In this document: positions 55,670 to 64,000 of the stretch, in pieces
Numbering within the stretch: position 1 is the stretch's first letter
Layout of the letters: each line of letters opens with the position of its first letter
Assembly (NCBI GenBank): GCA_964483455.1
Contig: CAZACK010000008.1
Location: 20,031-84,030 of the forward strand
DNA: 64,000 nucleotides
Origin: CAYZJD01 sp964483455
GTDB lineage: Bacteria > Acidobacteriota > Terriglobia > Bryobacterales > Bryobacteraceae
Reading direction: 5' to 3'
Position numbers and translations under genes: made by a program
Notes under the pieces: model-generated
Told to the model about the DNA's origin: nothing
The model's input: only the letters and a program-made list of their open reading frames with translations
The model's database searches: none

Positions 55670-57781
55670 CTAACCGATGTCGTTCCGGAGCAACAGCCGC
55701 ACCACGCCGTATGACTCGAGTACCGGCGCCCGAACACGTTGCATGGAACCTTCCGAGCGAATGGAGAGCCGCGCGCCCGTCCCGTCGCGCGCCTCGCGCA
55801 ACGCCAGCCCGCTCTGGATGAGGATTCCGGGAACCGGGATCGCTTCGTCGATGGTGATCTTGTTGCCCTCGCCGGAGGGCCGGTTGGTGATGCCGTTGAT
55901 GAGCACAATCCGAATCTCGCCCGGCGCGCGGCAGTAGACGGCGTCCACCATCGCCGGCGCGATGACCCGGACCGCAGGCTTGTACACTTTAGCGAGGGCG
56001 GCCTCCAGGAGCCGGCGATAGACACCGAGTCCCTGCTCGCGCGCCTCCTGGAAGAAGCGAAAGGCGAAGTACAGGAACGAGCCCTTGCCGAAACGACCGC
56101 TGACGATGGCGGGCCGCCCGCCTTCCTCCCCCGGGATCACGTTGTGTGTGACCCACTCGGTGTCACTGACGCGCAACGCGGGATCGGTCACCGTGGCAAG
56201 TACGCTCAGCCCCGGCGCCGCCTCGAGGTTCAGCATGGTCGTGACCCGAAGGTACGTACCCGGAAGGTTGTAAGCCGCCGGCGGCTTCACGAACGATACC
56301 TGGTTCGTGGTGTCCGAACCGGGACGAACCACGCCGAAGCAGGGCTCATCGAGGGGAGCGGCCTTCTCATCCATTTCGGCGCAGCGATAGGTGAAGACCA
56401 GCGTGCCTCCATCTTCCGCAAACCCTCGAATCTTCCTCGCCACGCCCGCGGCCAGGTAGCGGACGTACGGCACAACCAGCAGGCGGACGCCGCGCAGGTC
56501 GCGCCGGGCGAACTCGTCGTCCGTGATCAGGTCGAACGGATAGTGCAGCTCGGCGAGAATCTTGTGGGCGCCCGCGAGGTCGGCTCGCTCCCCGGCCTGC
56601 CGGAAGAGGCTTCCGCCGGGAGCGCTGTTGAGGCGCTCGCTGCGCTCGGAGGTCAGGATCAGCGCCTCGGCGTAGGGCGTCGTGCCGGTGACGTGAGGCT
56701 TCAGGTCGTCGGCGGCCTGGAATGCCTTCTTGAGCTCGCGATAGGCGGCGGCGTCGATGGTTCCGTCTGCAAACGGCTGGTCCACGAACATCACCGCGGC
56801 GTTGTGGGCCACGGCGGTGGCGACCTCCCACCGCAGCGCTTCCACCGGCTTCAGCGTGAAGTCGAACATCCCGTTGGTTCGGTGGCAGATCAGTTCCGTT
56901 TCCCGGCCAGCGGCGCGGGCGCGCCACAGCTTGGCCTCGAGCCCCGAGCGGTAGTAATCCGCGCCGTAAGGATCGATCTCCGCGGCCACGTACCCGTCGC
57001 GCGAATAGTCCAGCCCGGCGTTGTGCGTCACCGGGATGGAGCGGCCGTGCTTCCTGAGAATCGCCAGCACGCGGTCGTAGTACTTGCCGAACAAGACATC
57101 ACGCTGGAAATCCATGTAGTCCGCCAACGCCGCCGGCGAGAATTGCGCCGGCAAATCGGCGCCCGCGTGCTCGCGCCAGAGCGCCCGGCACCAGCGGCAG
57201 TAGCAAACCGGAAAGGCGCCGAAGATGTCCAGAAACAGCGCCCCGAAACGGTACCTGCCGGTCAGCTCATCCAGTTGGCTCAGCGAATAGTCGCCGTACG
57301 GGCTGTTGGTGCAGAGAAACGTCCACCGGGCGTAGTGTGGCAGCGGATAGTCCAGATGAACCGGCTGTCCCTTGGCGTCGCGAAGCAACCAGTCGGGGTG
57401 GGTACGTGCCGTGTGCTCGTCCCAGCCGACGGAATAGTAGGCGATGACTCCGATGCGGCGTTGCTCCAGGCCGCGTAACACGTCGCCGAAAAGATCCGAG
57501 GGAACATTGCGGTGCCGCTTGAACCGGTCCGTGGCGAAGTAGCAGTTGCCCCAATGATCCTTGGCATACAACAGCAGCGAGTCGATGCCAAGCTCGGCCA
57601 TCGTGCGGACGATGTCTTCCGCATTGGACTTGCTCAGCAGCAACGGTGAGAACTCGGAGAAGTGGTAGTCCAGGATCATCCGTTTGTAGCCCAGCTCTCG
57701 ATACCGGTTGCCGGCGGCCGGCAGCCGCGCAGTTGTCGTCGAAAGAAGGACCGTGGATTGTAAGAGAGTTCGGCGGGTCAT
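55670..57781 (-). CDS. Exported glycoside-hydrolase-like TIM-barrel protein with a GH42-type trimerisation-like domain
   Basis: About 703 residues from ATG 57781, which gives a Tat-like N terminus (MTRRTLLQSTVLLS). A TIM-barrel domain runs to about residue 370, with YHFSEFSPLLL, ALFLDIFGAFPVCYCRWC (a CxCxxC motif common in beta-galactosidase-like glycosidases) and NAGLDYSRDGYVAAEIDPYGAD. A beta-galactosidase trimerisation-like region (DLRGVRLLVVPYVRYLAAGV) and a beta-sandwich C terminus follow. Catalytic acids cannot be fixed by eye. It is divergent from the 1359-residue secreted protein, 84 bases apart. Confidence 0.65.
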   Translation of the reverse strand: MTRRTLLQSTVLLSTTTARLPAAGNRYRELGYKRMILDYHFSEFSPLLLSKSNAEDIVRTMAELGIDSLLLYAKDHWGNCYFATDRFKRHRNVPSDLFGDVLRGLEQRRIGVIAYYSVGWDEHTARTHPDWLLRDAKGQPVHLDYPLPHYARWTFLCTNSPYGDYSLSQLDELTGRYRFGALFLDIFGAFPVCYCRWCRALWREHAGADLPAQFSPAALADYMDFQRDVLFGKYYDRVLAILRKHGRSIPVTHNAGLDYSRDGYVAAEIDPYGADYYRSGLEAKLWRARAAGRETELICHRTNGMFDFTLKPVEALRWEVATAVAHNAAVMFVDQPFADGTIDAAAYRELKKAFQAADDLKPHVTGTTPYAEALILTSERSERLNSAPGGSLFRQAGERADLAGAHKILAELHYPFDLITDDEFARRDLRGVRLLVVPYVRYLAAGVARKIRGFAEDGGTLVFTYRCAEMDEKAAPLDEPCFGVVRPGSDTTNQVSFVKPPAAYNLPGTYLRVTTMLNLEAAPGLSVLATVTDPALRVSDTEWVTHNVIPGEEGGRPAIVSGRFGKGSFLYFAFRFFQEAREQGLGVYRRLLEAALAKVYKPAVRVIAPAMVDAVYCRAPGEIRIVLINGITNRPSGEGNKITIDEAIPVPGILIQSGLALREARDGTGARLSIRSEGSMQRVRAPVLESYGVVRLLLRNDIG

Positions 57782-57865
57782 TTGTGATCGGGGAAATGGC
57801 ACGATCGTAGCGCCGAAGCACGGGTCAGTCAAGAGCGATGCCTTCTGCGTTGTAGAATCACAACC

Positions 57866-60800
57866 GTGCTTACACGTTCATGCCTTGCTGCCTGTGGTCT
57901 CTCGACCATTCTCCTGACGGCTGTCCTGGCGCTTCAAACCACCGGCGAGAATGCACGCTGGCTTGCGAAGCCCGGTCATCCGGAAAACGTGACGCTGCAT
58001 CAACTGAGCTGGCACGGACGCGCGCTGCAAGTTGACGGCTACGATGAACCACGCCTGGAGATTCGCACAACGGCCATCGACGCGGACCGCCAGAAGCACC
58101 TTTACCTTGTTCTTGGTCTCCCGTCCCCGGCGCAATTGAGCGTATTCTTCGCCAAGGCGCCCGGCGGCGGGTTTTCCTACGACCGGATGGGCACGGTCCG
58201 CAAGCCGGTTTACCGCGAGGGAGTGAGGGCCTACCGGCTGGACTTCCGGGCGATTCCCGAGTGGGCCGGACGGGTGGAAGGCCTGCGCGTTTCGCTCGAG
58301 GGGATGCGCGAAGGGGCAACGGTCGAATTCCTTGGCGTCGCCGTTTCCTCCGAGCCGCTGGAGAAGCTTGCCGTCCCTGGCGCCGACAGCCATCCGGTCG
58401 AGCCGCTCGAAACCAGCGGCCCCTACAAGGCCGAACGGATGGTCGCCTGCGGCCGAACCGTTCTCTCCATCAGCGAAGCCGTGCCCACCCCGGGCCTGTG
58501 CACTTATATTGACCACCCGTACGATGCGCGCGATTTCGATCCGCTGACGCAGTATTCCCTTGCGAAATTTGTTGTCTCAACCGTCATAAACGGGCGCCAG
58601 GTTGGGGTACGGGAAGCCGCCGGCATCCGTGTGACTCCGAAGCCAGGCCGGCTGACGGCTGACTACTCAATCGGTGCGGTCAAAGTTCACGTGGAAGCCT
58701 TGCCGCTGCGCACGGTCTCGGATACCGAGGCAGCCGAGGGAGCGGCTCTCGTCAAAGTGTCCACAAGCCCCGCTACCCCGCTGATCATCGACGCCGGTGG
58801 CATGGTCAAGATGAGCGTCTGGAAGCGAGACGATTGGCTGCGCGATGCCACCTTGGACCAGCCGGGGAACCGGCTAAGCGCGAGCGGGCGCACGGTGCTG
58901 CTCGAAAGCGCCGGCGTGCCGCGTGTGGTCGCCTTCCGGGCGTCCGGATCCCTTTCCGTCGCCGGCGGCAGCCAGCCGCGGGCCCGCGTGGAATTCAACA
59001 ACGGCAGCGGGTGGATGCTCGCCGCCTTCGCCCGAGACGCCACGCGCGCCGCAGCCATGGCCAATACGGACGTCGAGGCCGGAGAGCGCAGCGTGGAGGA
59101 GCACTACGCCAGGCTGCTGGGCCCGCTTCGCATCTCCACTCCCGAGCCGGAGATGGATGAGGCGTTTCGCGCGGCGATCCTCAACATGGACTACGCCTGG
59201 GTCAGGCCGTTCGGCACGATGGAATCCCTGCACCATTGGTGGGCGCTTTGGCAGCAGTATCCGAGCTCCGTGTTCGATTGGATCGGGCTCCAGGACCGGT
59301 CGCGCGCGAGCATTGTTTCTCATGCCGAGCGGCAATACAAGAGCGGCAACATCCCTTACCTGATGTTGTACGGCGAGCGGCATGAGGATTTTGGCGGCAA
59401 CAACCAGACGTTCATGGCCCAGGTACAACACTACCTGCGTTCTTCGAACGACAAGACGCTGGCCGCGCAGATCGCGCCCAACCTGAAGCGTGTCATTGAG
59501 GCTTTCTACCGTTACGAGGATCCGGACTCGAATCGACTGCCGGGTTTCGGTGTCCAGATCCTCACGCAGGAGGACTACGTCGCGACGCCGCATGAAGGAA
59601 CGTCACCGGCGGTTGCCGGCGTCGAGATGTGGCGGACGCTGGCGCTTGTCGAACGAATGCTCGGCCACGAAGCGGCGGCGCGGGAGTACGAATCCGAGGC
59701 GGTGTCCGCCGCCGGCCGGCTCCGAGCCGCGCTGTGGCAGCCAGATCTCGGGCGCCCCGCGTACTTCCGGGACGAACTCGGCAATGTCCGGCCTGACGGC
59801 CAGTATCACACTCTCGTCCTGCCGATCGTCTCCGGACTGCTAAACCCGCTGGAAGCCTGGACGTCGATGCGTCATCTTCGCGACCGCCTGACGGGTCCCA
59901 GCGGCGAGATTTACTACAGCAACAACTTTCCGCATCACATGAGCGGGGTGAAGGGCAGCCCGTTCGGCCCAACCTGGGGCCACCAGGCAGGCGCGTACAT
60001 GCAGGGATGGGGCGCCTGGGGGCTGGCCCGCGTCGGACTGGTGAACGAGGCATACCGCCCTCTGCGGATGGCGGCGAAGTGGGCCATGATGTACCCCAAA
60101 CTCGGCTCATGGGGAGAGTCCTCGACCGAGTTGACGCCTGCCTATTTCGCCAACACCGCAGCCAGTTACACGCAAGCAGTGATCGAAGCGCTGTTCGGAC
60201 TCGAGATGGATTTGCCTGCCGGTGTGCTGCGAGTGCAGCCGGCGTTCCCCGATGCCTGGCCCCAAGCCTCCATCTCGCTGGCCGAGGCCGACGCCGCCTA
60301 TCGTCGCGAGGGCCACAGTTTCACGTATGACGTTCGGACTCGCCTCCCATTGAAGCGGCGCGTGCGCTGGCTGCTGCCGGTCAGCCGGATCGAGACGGTG
60401 ACGGTGAACGGGCGGCCGCAAAGTTTCTCGACCGAGCCGGGGGTGAATGGAATCTGGCTGGCTATCGAAACTGAGCCGCTCGATCGCACGAGCATCGCTG
60501 TGCGGTACCAGCCGCTGGCCTGGCGCATCGATCACCCCGGTTCGGTAGCCGAGGGCGATGAGATGGAAATCGCCGCGAGCGGCTGCGACATCGCCGCCCT
60601 CGAAGATCCCGGGAAACTGGCGCGGAGCGTCAGCCAGGGCGCCGGCCATGCAGCCGTCCGGCTGTCCACCGGCGTGCTCGAACCGTGGCTCTCGTTCGGG
60701 CGCCTCGGCCAGCTCAATTTCTCTCGCCGCAGCCTGTTCCTCAAATGCTCCGCAGAAGGCCAGCCGTTTTGGGCTGCCGTCGATTTCACGCTGCTGCCCC

Positions 60801-61945
60801 GCTATGAAGCCGCGGCCGGCAAGGACCTGATCCGAACCGGGCAGGGCCATGCGGTCGAGATTGTGCTGCGGAACAACACCGGCGAGCCGCTCGGTGGGCC
60901 TGGCGCCCTCCGTTGGGCCGATCTGACTGCGCGCCTCGGGATCAGCGTTGCGCCGCGGAGTGAATCGACGTTGCGGGTTCCGCTCCGGCCCGAGGACCTT
61001 GCCAGTCTCACCCCGGGCGACAACGAGGCCGAGTTGGAACTGCCGGAAGGTCAAGTGCTCCATCTCAAGTTTCCGGTCAAGTCCCCATTCGCCGGACAGA
61101 CAGCGTTGTCCGCCCGGCTGCGTTCGATCCCCTTGCCGGCTGAAGCGCTGGTTGAGGATTCGCGGTGGATGGAGTTCGCGGCATTCCCGGTTTACTGGCA
61201 GGGGCCGTTCAACAGCCTGCCGCCGCCGCTCCAAGCTGTCGCCGGCAAGGCCCCTCTCAGGACGGACGAGATCCCTGCCGTGTCATTTCCCCTCGAGAAC
61301 GGCCGGAAACTCGCCATCGCGTCCCACCGGCTCGGCCGGCCGGTCGTGCGAATTCCTCTCGACCAGCGGATGCGGAAGATCTACCTCCTGACCCTGGCGT
61401 TCGTGGAAAACCAGGACGTGTTCACCCGCTGCGGCGACGTCTCTGTGACGTGCGAGCGCCGGCTGGACGACCCTCCCTTCGACTCCGCCGAGGAACCGGT
61501 GCAATGGACGAGGGCACGGTATCCGGAGGTTACGTTCCGCCGCGTCCTGACCACGCCGGGCGATCTGGACAACTTCTTTTCAGAGGCGCACGCGGGCTCA
61601 TTCGCCAGCGCGCGGGGGGAGCGTTCGGAACGATACGGCTTGCTCCCGCTGCTCGGGATTTCCGATGGCGACTGGCCTGAAGGAATGCCCTTGGCCTCGC
61701 CGTACGGCATCTTCACCTGGCTGGGGCCTGCGCCGCACGACGGCTGGCCCGAAGGCAACTTCCGGTCTTTTCCACAGTGGCAGTACTGGGCCAGTTGCCC
61801 GGCGATTCGGACGTCCACCGCGACCTTCAATGTGGTCGAGGTCGACCTCGGGCGCACCCGGCGCGTCAAGCGAATTGACTTCGAATCGCTCCTCCAGGAC
61901 GCCGCGCTCGGGGTGGTGTCGGCGGTCGCGTTTGGTGGAGACTGA
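57866..61945 (+). CDS. Large secreted (alpha/alpha)6-barrel glycosidase-like protein
   Basis: A 1359-residue exported protein with a short signal (LAACGLSTILLTAVLALQ) starting at GTG 57866. A beta-rich N-terminal half precedes a helical domain from about residue 415 to 830 (PEPEMDEAFRAAILNMDYAW, HHWWALWQQYPSSVFDWIGL, GHQAGAYMQGWGAWGLARVG), which looks like a six-hairpin barrel as in rhamnosidase-like and amylo-glucosidase-like enzymes. The C-terminal third is beta-sandwich, with no recognised cohesin or anchor. Family and substrate are not recognised. The gene is divergent from another exported carbohydrate-type enzyme, which suggests a shared polysaccharide target. Confidence 0.62.
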   Translation: MLTRSCLAACGLSTILLTAVLALQTTGENARWLAKPGHPENVTLHQLSWHGRALQVDGYDEPRLEIRTTAIDADRQKHLYLVLGLPSPAQLSVFFAKAPGGGFSYDRMGTVRKPVYREGVRAYRLDFRAIPEWAGRVEGLRVSLEGMREGATVEFLGVAVSSEPLEKLAVPGADSHPVEPLETSGPYKAERMVACGRTVLSISEAVPTPGLCTYIDHPYDARDFDPLTQYSLAKFVVSTVINGRQVGVREAAGIRVTPKPGRLTADYSIGAVKVHVEALPLRTVSDTEAAEGAALVKVSTSPATPLIIDAGGMVKMSVWKRDDWLRDATLDQPGNRLSASGRTVLLESAGVPRVVAFRASGSLSVAGGSQPRARVEFNNGSGWMLAAFARDATRAAAMANTDVEAGERSVEEHYARLLGPLRISTPEPEMDEAFRAAILNMDYAWVRPFGTMESLHHWWALWQQYPSSVFDWIGLQDRSRASIVSHAERQYKSGNIPYLMLYGERHEDFGGNNQTFMAQVQHYLRSSNDKTLAAQIAPNLKRVIEAFYRYEDPDSNRLPGFGVQILTQEDYVATPHEGTSPAVAGVEMWRTLALVERMLGHEAAAREYESEAVSAAGRLRAALWQPDLGRPAYFRDELGNVRPDGQYHTLVLPIVSGLLNPLEAWTSMRHLRDRLTGPSGEIYYSNNFPHHMSGVKGSPFGPTWGHQAGAYMQGWGAWGLARVGLVNEAYRPLRMAAKWAMMYPKLGSWGESSTELTPAYFANTAASYTQAVIEALFGLEMDLPAGVLRVQPAFPDAWPQASISLAEADAAYRREGHSFTYDVRTRLPLKRRVRWLLPVSRIETVTVNGRPQSFSTEPGVNGIWLAIETEPLDRTSIAVRYQPLAWRIDHPGSVAEGDEMEIAASGCDIAALEDPGKLARSVSQGAGHAAVRLSTGVLEPWLSFGRLGQLNFSRRSLFLKCSAEGQPFWAAVDFTLLPRYEAAAGKDLIRTGQGHAVEIVLRNNTGEPLGGPGALRWADLTARLGISVAPRSESTLRVPLRPEDLASLTPGDNEAELELPEGQVLHLKFPVKSPFAGQTALSARLRSIPLPAEALVEDSRWMEFAAFPVYWQGPFNSLPPPLQAVAGKAPLRTDEIPAVSFPLENGRKLAIASHRLGRPVVRIPLDQRMRKIYLLTLAFVENQDVFTRCGDVSVTCERRLDDPPFDSAEEPVQWTRARYPEVTFRRVLTTPGDLDNFFSEAHAGSFASARGERSERYGLLPLLGISDGDWPEGMPLASPYGIFTWLGPAPHDGWPEGNFRSFPQWQYWASCPAIRTSTATFNVVEVDLGRTRRVKRIDFESLLQDAALGVVSAVAFGGD

Positions 61946-61950
61946 TGACT

Positions 61951-62164
61951 ACCGGCTAAAGCCGGTGGGTTCAGGTGGCGGCTGAACGCCGCCTAGAGGT
62001 CGTAGCGCACGCTCTCAGCGTGCCGCGTCCCGACTCGTCGGGACGCATGGGCTGCCCACGAGGCAATGGTGTCGGCAAAGAGTGCCGACACGGCAGCCTG
62101 AGAGGCTGCGCCACATCCAGCCCGAAGGTGCTACCTGCTTGAGGCTGACCGCCTGAAAGGCGGT
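61951..62164. repeat. Array of seven GC-rich stem-loops
   Basis: Seven perfect hairpins follow in 214 bases: stems ACCGGC (61951), GGCGGC (61977), GCACGCT (62007), GCGTCCCGAC (62025), TGTCGGCA (62070), GCAGCCT (62093) and ACCGCCT (62148). The first and last hairpins have short loops built on TAA or GAA. The fourth stem has ten base pairs. They lie between the converging 3' ends of the secreted glycosidase-like gene and the cyclophilin gene, and may be a shared terminator or mRNA-stability region. There are no coding frames. Confidence 0.8.
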
Positions 62165-62211
62165 GGGATTGGACCCGGAGGAGGAAGCTAAAAGCCGGCT
62201 ATTCCGGAAAG

Positions 62212-62694
62212 CTACGATTCTTCAACAATAACCGACTTCAGAACGTCTCCCTGCCGGATGGAGTTGACGACATCCTGGCCGCTGCGGACCTGGCCGAAGA
62301 CCGTGTGCTTGCCGTCCAGCCAGTCACAAACCACGTGCGTGATGAAGAACTGGCTGCCGTTCGTGTTCGGTCCGGCGTTGGCCATCGACAGGGCGCCAAC
62401 GCTATGACGGCGCGGGTTGCCCTTGCACTCATCCGCGAAGCGGTAGCCCGGGCCCCCTCGGCCGGTGCCCGTCGGATCGCCGCCCTGGATCATGAAGTTC
62501 GGAATTACGCGGTGAAACACCGTGCCATCGTAAAACTGCTCGCGAGCGAGAAACACGAAGTTGTTGACCGTCGCCGGCGCGTCCTTGGCGAACAGATCGC
62601 AGACGATCGAGCCGCGCGACGTTTCCAGTGTGGCCGTGTAGCCCTTGTTCGTATCGATGGTCATCGCGGGCGGAGCCGCGTATTGTTTGGACAT
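62212..62694 (-). CDS. Peptidyl-prolyl cis-trans isomerase, cyclophilin type
   Basis: A 160-residue cyclophilin that speeds prolyl isomerisation in protein folding. The active-site Arg is in FHRVIPNFMIQGGD, with GSQFFITHVVCDWLDGKHTVFG later; both match the family closely. No signal peptide, so it is cytoplasmic. The length is normal. It stands alone, with the hairpin array at its 3' end. Confidence 0.95.
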   Translation of the reverse strand: MSKQYAAPPAMTIDTNKGYTATLETSRGSIVCDLFAKDAPATVNNFVFLAREQFYDGTVFHRVIPNFMIQGGDPTGTGRGGPGYRFADECKGNPRRHSVGALSMANAGPNTNGSQFFITHVVCDWLDGKHTVFGQVRSGQDVVNSIRQGDVLKSVIVEES

Positions 62695-62723
62695 ATTCGT
62701 TCAATGTACCGCGGAGACGGACT

Positions 62724-62738
62724 AGCCGGTTGTTCGGA
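62724..62738. repeat. GGTTGTTCGG repeat, single unit
   Basis: One copy of AGCCGGTTGTTCGGA, matching the units at 25974-26041 and 50951-50978, in the gap upstream of the cyclophilin gene. Confidence 0.5.
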
Positions 62739-62774
62739 TGGGTCAGCGGCTCTCGCGTCCGGCCGCTTCAACTC

Positions 62775-63020
62775 TCAAATTCTGCGCTTCCGAAAAAACG
62801 GAGCCGCCACACCCCAAAGAAGGAGAAATACAAAGAAAGAGCCAACCACCAAGGTGCCTTGCGTGGTGTTGTACTTCGGTGGAATGGGCACGAGCCCGAC
62901 GGCCAGTGCGGCCAGAACACTCAATACGTGCCAATACCAGGACCGGGCGCGGACGAAGTAGAGCAACGCGAGCGCGATCAGGGCGGCGGCGCCGTAGACC
63001 AGGAAGGGCAAGTTCGACAT
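62775..63020 (-). CDS. Small hypothetical membrane protein
   Basis: An 81-residue protein with two or three membrane segments (FLVYGAAALIALALLYFV, HVLSVLAALAVGLVPI and TLVVGSFFVFLLLWGVAAPFF) and a basic tail, FRKRR, that points inward. GCAGGAGAT precedes the ATG at a good spacing. Its family is not recognised, and its neighbours give no clue. Confidence 0.65.
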   Translation of the reverse strand: MSNLPFLVYGAAALIALALLYFVRARSWYWHVLSVLAALAVGLVPIPPKYNTTQGTLVVGSFFVFLLLWGVAAPFFRKRRI

Positions 63021-63185
63021 GCGAATCTCCTGCGCCCACCCATTCTATACCGAGTGGCTGGGAATTTCGAACTGGAATAGCGATTGCTGGTGTGGCGGAA
63101 GAGCATCGGCTTTTCAAGGAATTTGCCGGATGATCGGGTAGAAAATTCCGCTCGTTCGAGCAGAAATTGCCGGAGGTGGAAGAAC

Positions 63186-63854
63186 ATGCGCAAGGCGGCG
63201 TTGTGGATGATCGCAATGGTCGTGCTGGTTTCCTGCCAGAAGGCGCCAGAGGTGGAAAGGGCAGGTTCGCCGGAGCCACGGGAGGCGCAAGGTCAACAGC
63301 TCTCCGCGGAGACACCGCTGGTCGAGGAACGGCGGCCGGCACCAAGGATTGAGCTGCCGGCGGGAACTGTCTTGCAGGTCCGACTGGACCAGACGCTTGA
63401 CACGGAGCGGCACCGGGCCGGTGACACATTCACCGCGACCCTGGAGGAGCCGGCGATGGCCGGCGGAACGGTGGTTATCCCGAAGGGGACGCAGTTCAAG
63501 GGTCACGTCACCGGCGCCAAGTCGTCCGGCCGCCTGCAAGGGCGCGGATATCTGGCGGTGACCCTCGATTCCTTCGAACTGAACGGGGAGACTTTCAAGA
63601 TCGACACGTCGTCGCAAAGCCGATCGACCGGCTCGCACAAGAAGAGAAACATTGCCATGATCGGCGGCGGCTCCGGCGTCGGCGCCCTGATTGGGGGGCT
63701 GGCCGGCGGAGGCAAGGGGGCGGCGATCGGCGCAGGAGCCGGGGCTGCGGCAGGCACGGCCGGCGCGGCGGCGACCGGCAAGAAGGATGTGACGGTGCCG
63801 GCCGAGACCCTGCTCAGATTCACCTTGCAAGCCCCAGTTCAAGGCAGGACTTGA
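63186..63854 (+). CDS. Glycine-zipper lipoprotein
   Basis: A 222-residue exported lipoprotein: lipobox in MVVLVSCQK with Cys at residue 17, preceded by hydrophobic LWMIAMVVLV. The middle has a beta-strand domain (LPAGTVLQVRLDQTLDT, FTATLEEPAMAGGTVVIP, GTQFKGHV). A long glycine-zipper (GGGSGVGALIGGLAGGGKGA) lies near the C terminus and could insert in a membrane. GGAGGTGG precedes ATG 63186. Its role is envelope-related but unassigned. Confidence 0.75.
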   Translation: MRKAALWMIAMVVLVSCQKAPEVERAGSPEPREAQGQQLSAETPLVEERRPAPRIELPAGTVLQVRLDQTLDTERHRAGDTFTATLEEPAMAGGTVVIPKGTQFKGHVTGAKSSGRLQGRGYLAVTLDSFELNGETFKIDTSSQSRSTGSHKKRNIAMIGGGSGVGALIGGLAGGGKGAAIGAGAGAAAGTAGAAATGKKDVTVPAETLLRFTLQAPVQGRT

Positions 63855-63902
63855 GACCCTCCCCATCCGGTGCTATTGTCAGTCAGGAAAAGGAGGACTC
63901 GC

Positions 63903-63965
63903 ATGAGGCTAGTGAGTACGGCAGTGGCTCCCGCGTGCGCGATCGCGGCGGTGTCCCATCCGTAG
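63903..63965 (+). CDS. Short ORF of 20 codons with strong ribosome binding site
   Basis: GGAGG lies eight bases before ATG 63903. The 20-residue product (MRLVSTAVAPACAIAAVSHP) looks like a signal-peptide start that stops at TAG. In the same frame after it come LKVEAAVRP and a TGA. It may be a broken secreted-protein gene, a leader peptide, or chance; the window ends 35 bases later. Confidence 0.3.
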   Translation: MRLVSTAVAPACAIAAVSHP

Positions 63966-64000
63966 TTGAAAGTTGAGGCGGCGGTTCGCCCTTGATTCTG

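Noticed and set aside
55739..57478. 579-residue frame opposite the TIM-barrel gene
   Set aside because: Composition is typical of an antisense shadow and has no start or domain support.
61951..62164. CRISPR array
   Set aside because: The stems differ from each other and no identical repeats with constant spacers exist.

Overview
The window is high-GC DNA (roughly two thirds G+C by eye), densely coded on both strands. It has no rRNA, tRNA, CRISPR array, prophage or transposase gene that I can recognise. The gene content suggests a soil-type Acidobacteriota, most likely Bryobacterales/Solibacter-like. The indications are Tat- or Sec-exported sugar-acid enzymes, a beta-propeller histidine kinase, futalosine-pathway menaquinone genes, MetX/MetW, and many short palindromic intergenic repeats. 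This placement is an inference from gene style; no marker gene proves it.

Layout. 1-5.4 kb: the end of an RND efflux permease fused in frame to a TolC-like channel, then a zinc formaldehyde-dehydrogenase-type enzyme. 5.7-16.2 kb: an ankyrin protein, a histidine kinase with its NarL-type regulator, two divergent TPR proteins, a secreted propeller protein, and a Reg_prop histidine kinase with a second NarL-type regulator. 16.3-23.4 kb: a secreted propeller/PKD protein, a radical SAM gene broken by an in-frame TAG, a mannose-6-phosphate-isomerase-like cupin coupled to a sugar epimerase, and a small ribbon-helix-helix protein. 23.4-28.1 kb: a TauE/SafE permease, an exported aldo/keto reductase, an exported superoxide dismutase, and mqnP-mqnE. 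28.2-33.7 kb: a hicBA toxin-antitoxin pair, then a minus-strand cluster with two exported enolase-superfamily enzymes alternating with two exported RraA-like proteins. 33.9-38.5 kb: a GAF-like protein, a lytic transglycosylase, an aminotransferase and a hypothetical gene in a tightly overlapping operon. 38.7-49.1 kb: a cyclic-di-GMP enzyme, a P5C-dehydrogenase-type enzyme, rsmB, ttcA, a VOC protein, a cation antiporter and a cyclase. 49.2-55.6 kb: metX-metW (minus) diverging from carA-carB (plus). 55.7-61.9 kb: two large divergent carbohydrate-active proteins. 62-64 kb: a cyclophilin, a small membrane protein and a glycine-rich lipoprotein.

The overall picture is an oligotroph that senses and degrades polysaccharide or uronate-type carbon outside the cytoplasm (sensor kinases, propeller proteins, large hydrolases, exported dehydratase/aldolase-like enzymes) alongside ordinary housekeeping genes. 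No gap between genes exceeds about 300 bases. The longer gaps often hold repeats of four kinds: a GGTGACAGGCTACGC element that supplies stop and even start codons, a GGTTGTTCGGTT element, an ACGCCGAT palindrome, and clusters of short GC-rich stem-loops. The most striking items are the efflux-pump fusion, the TAG-interrupted radical SAM gene, the doubled exported enolase/RraA cluster, and the seven-hairpin array at 61951-62164.
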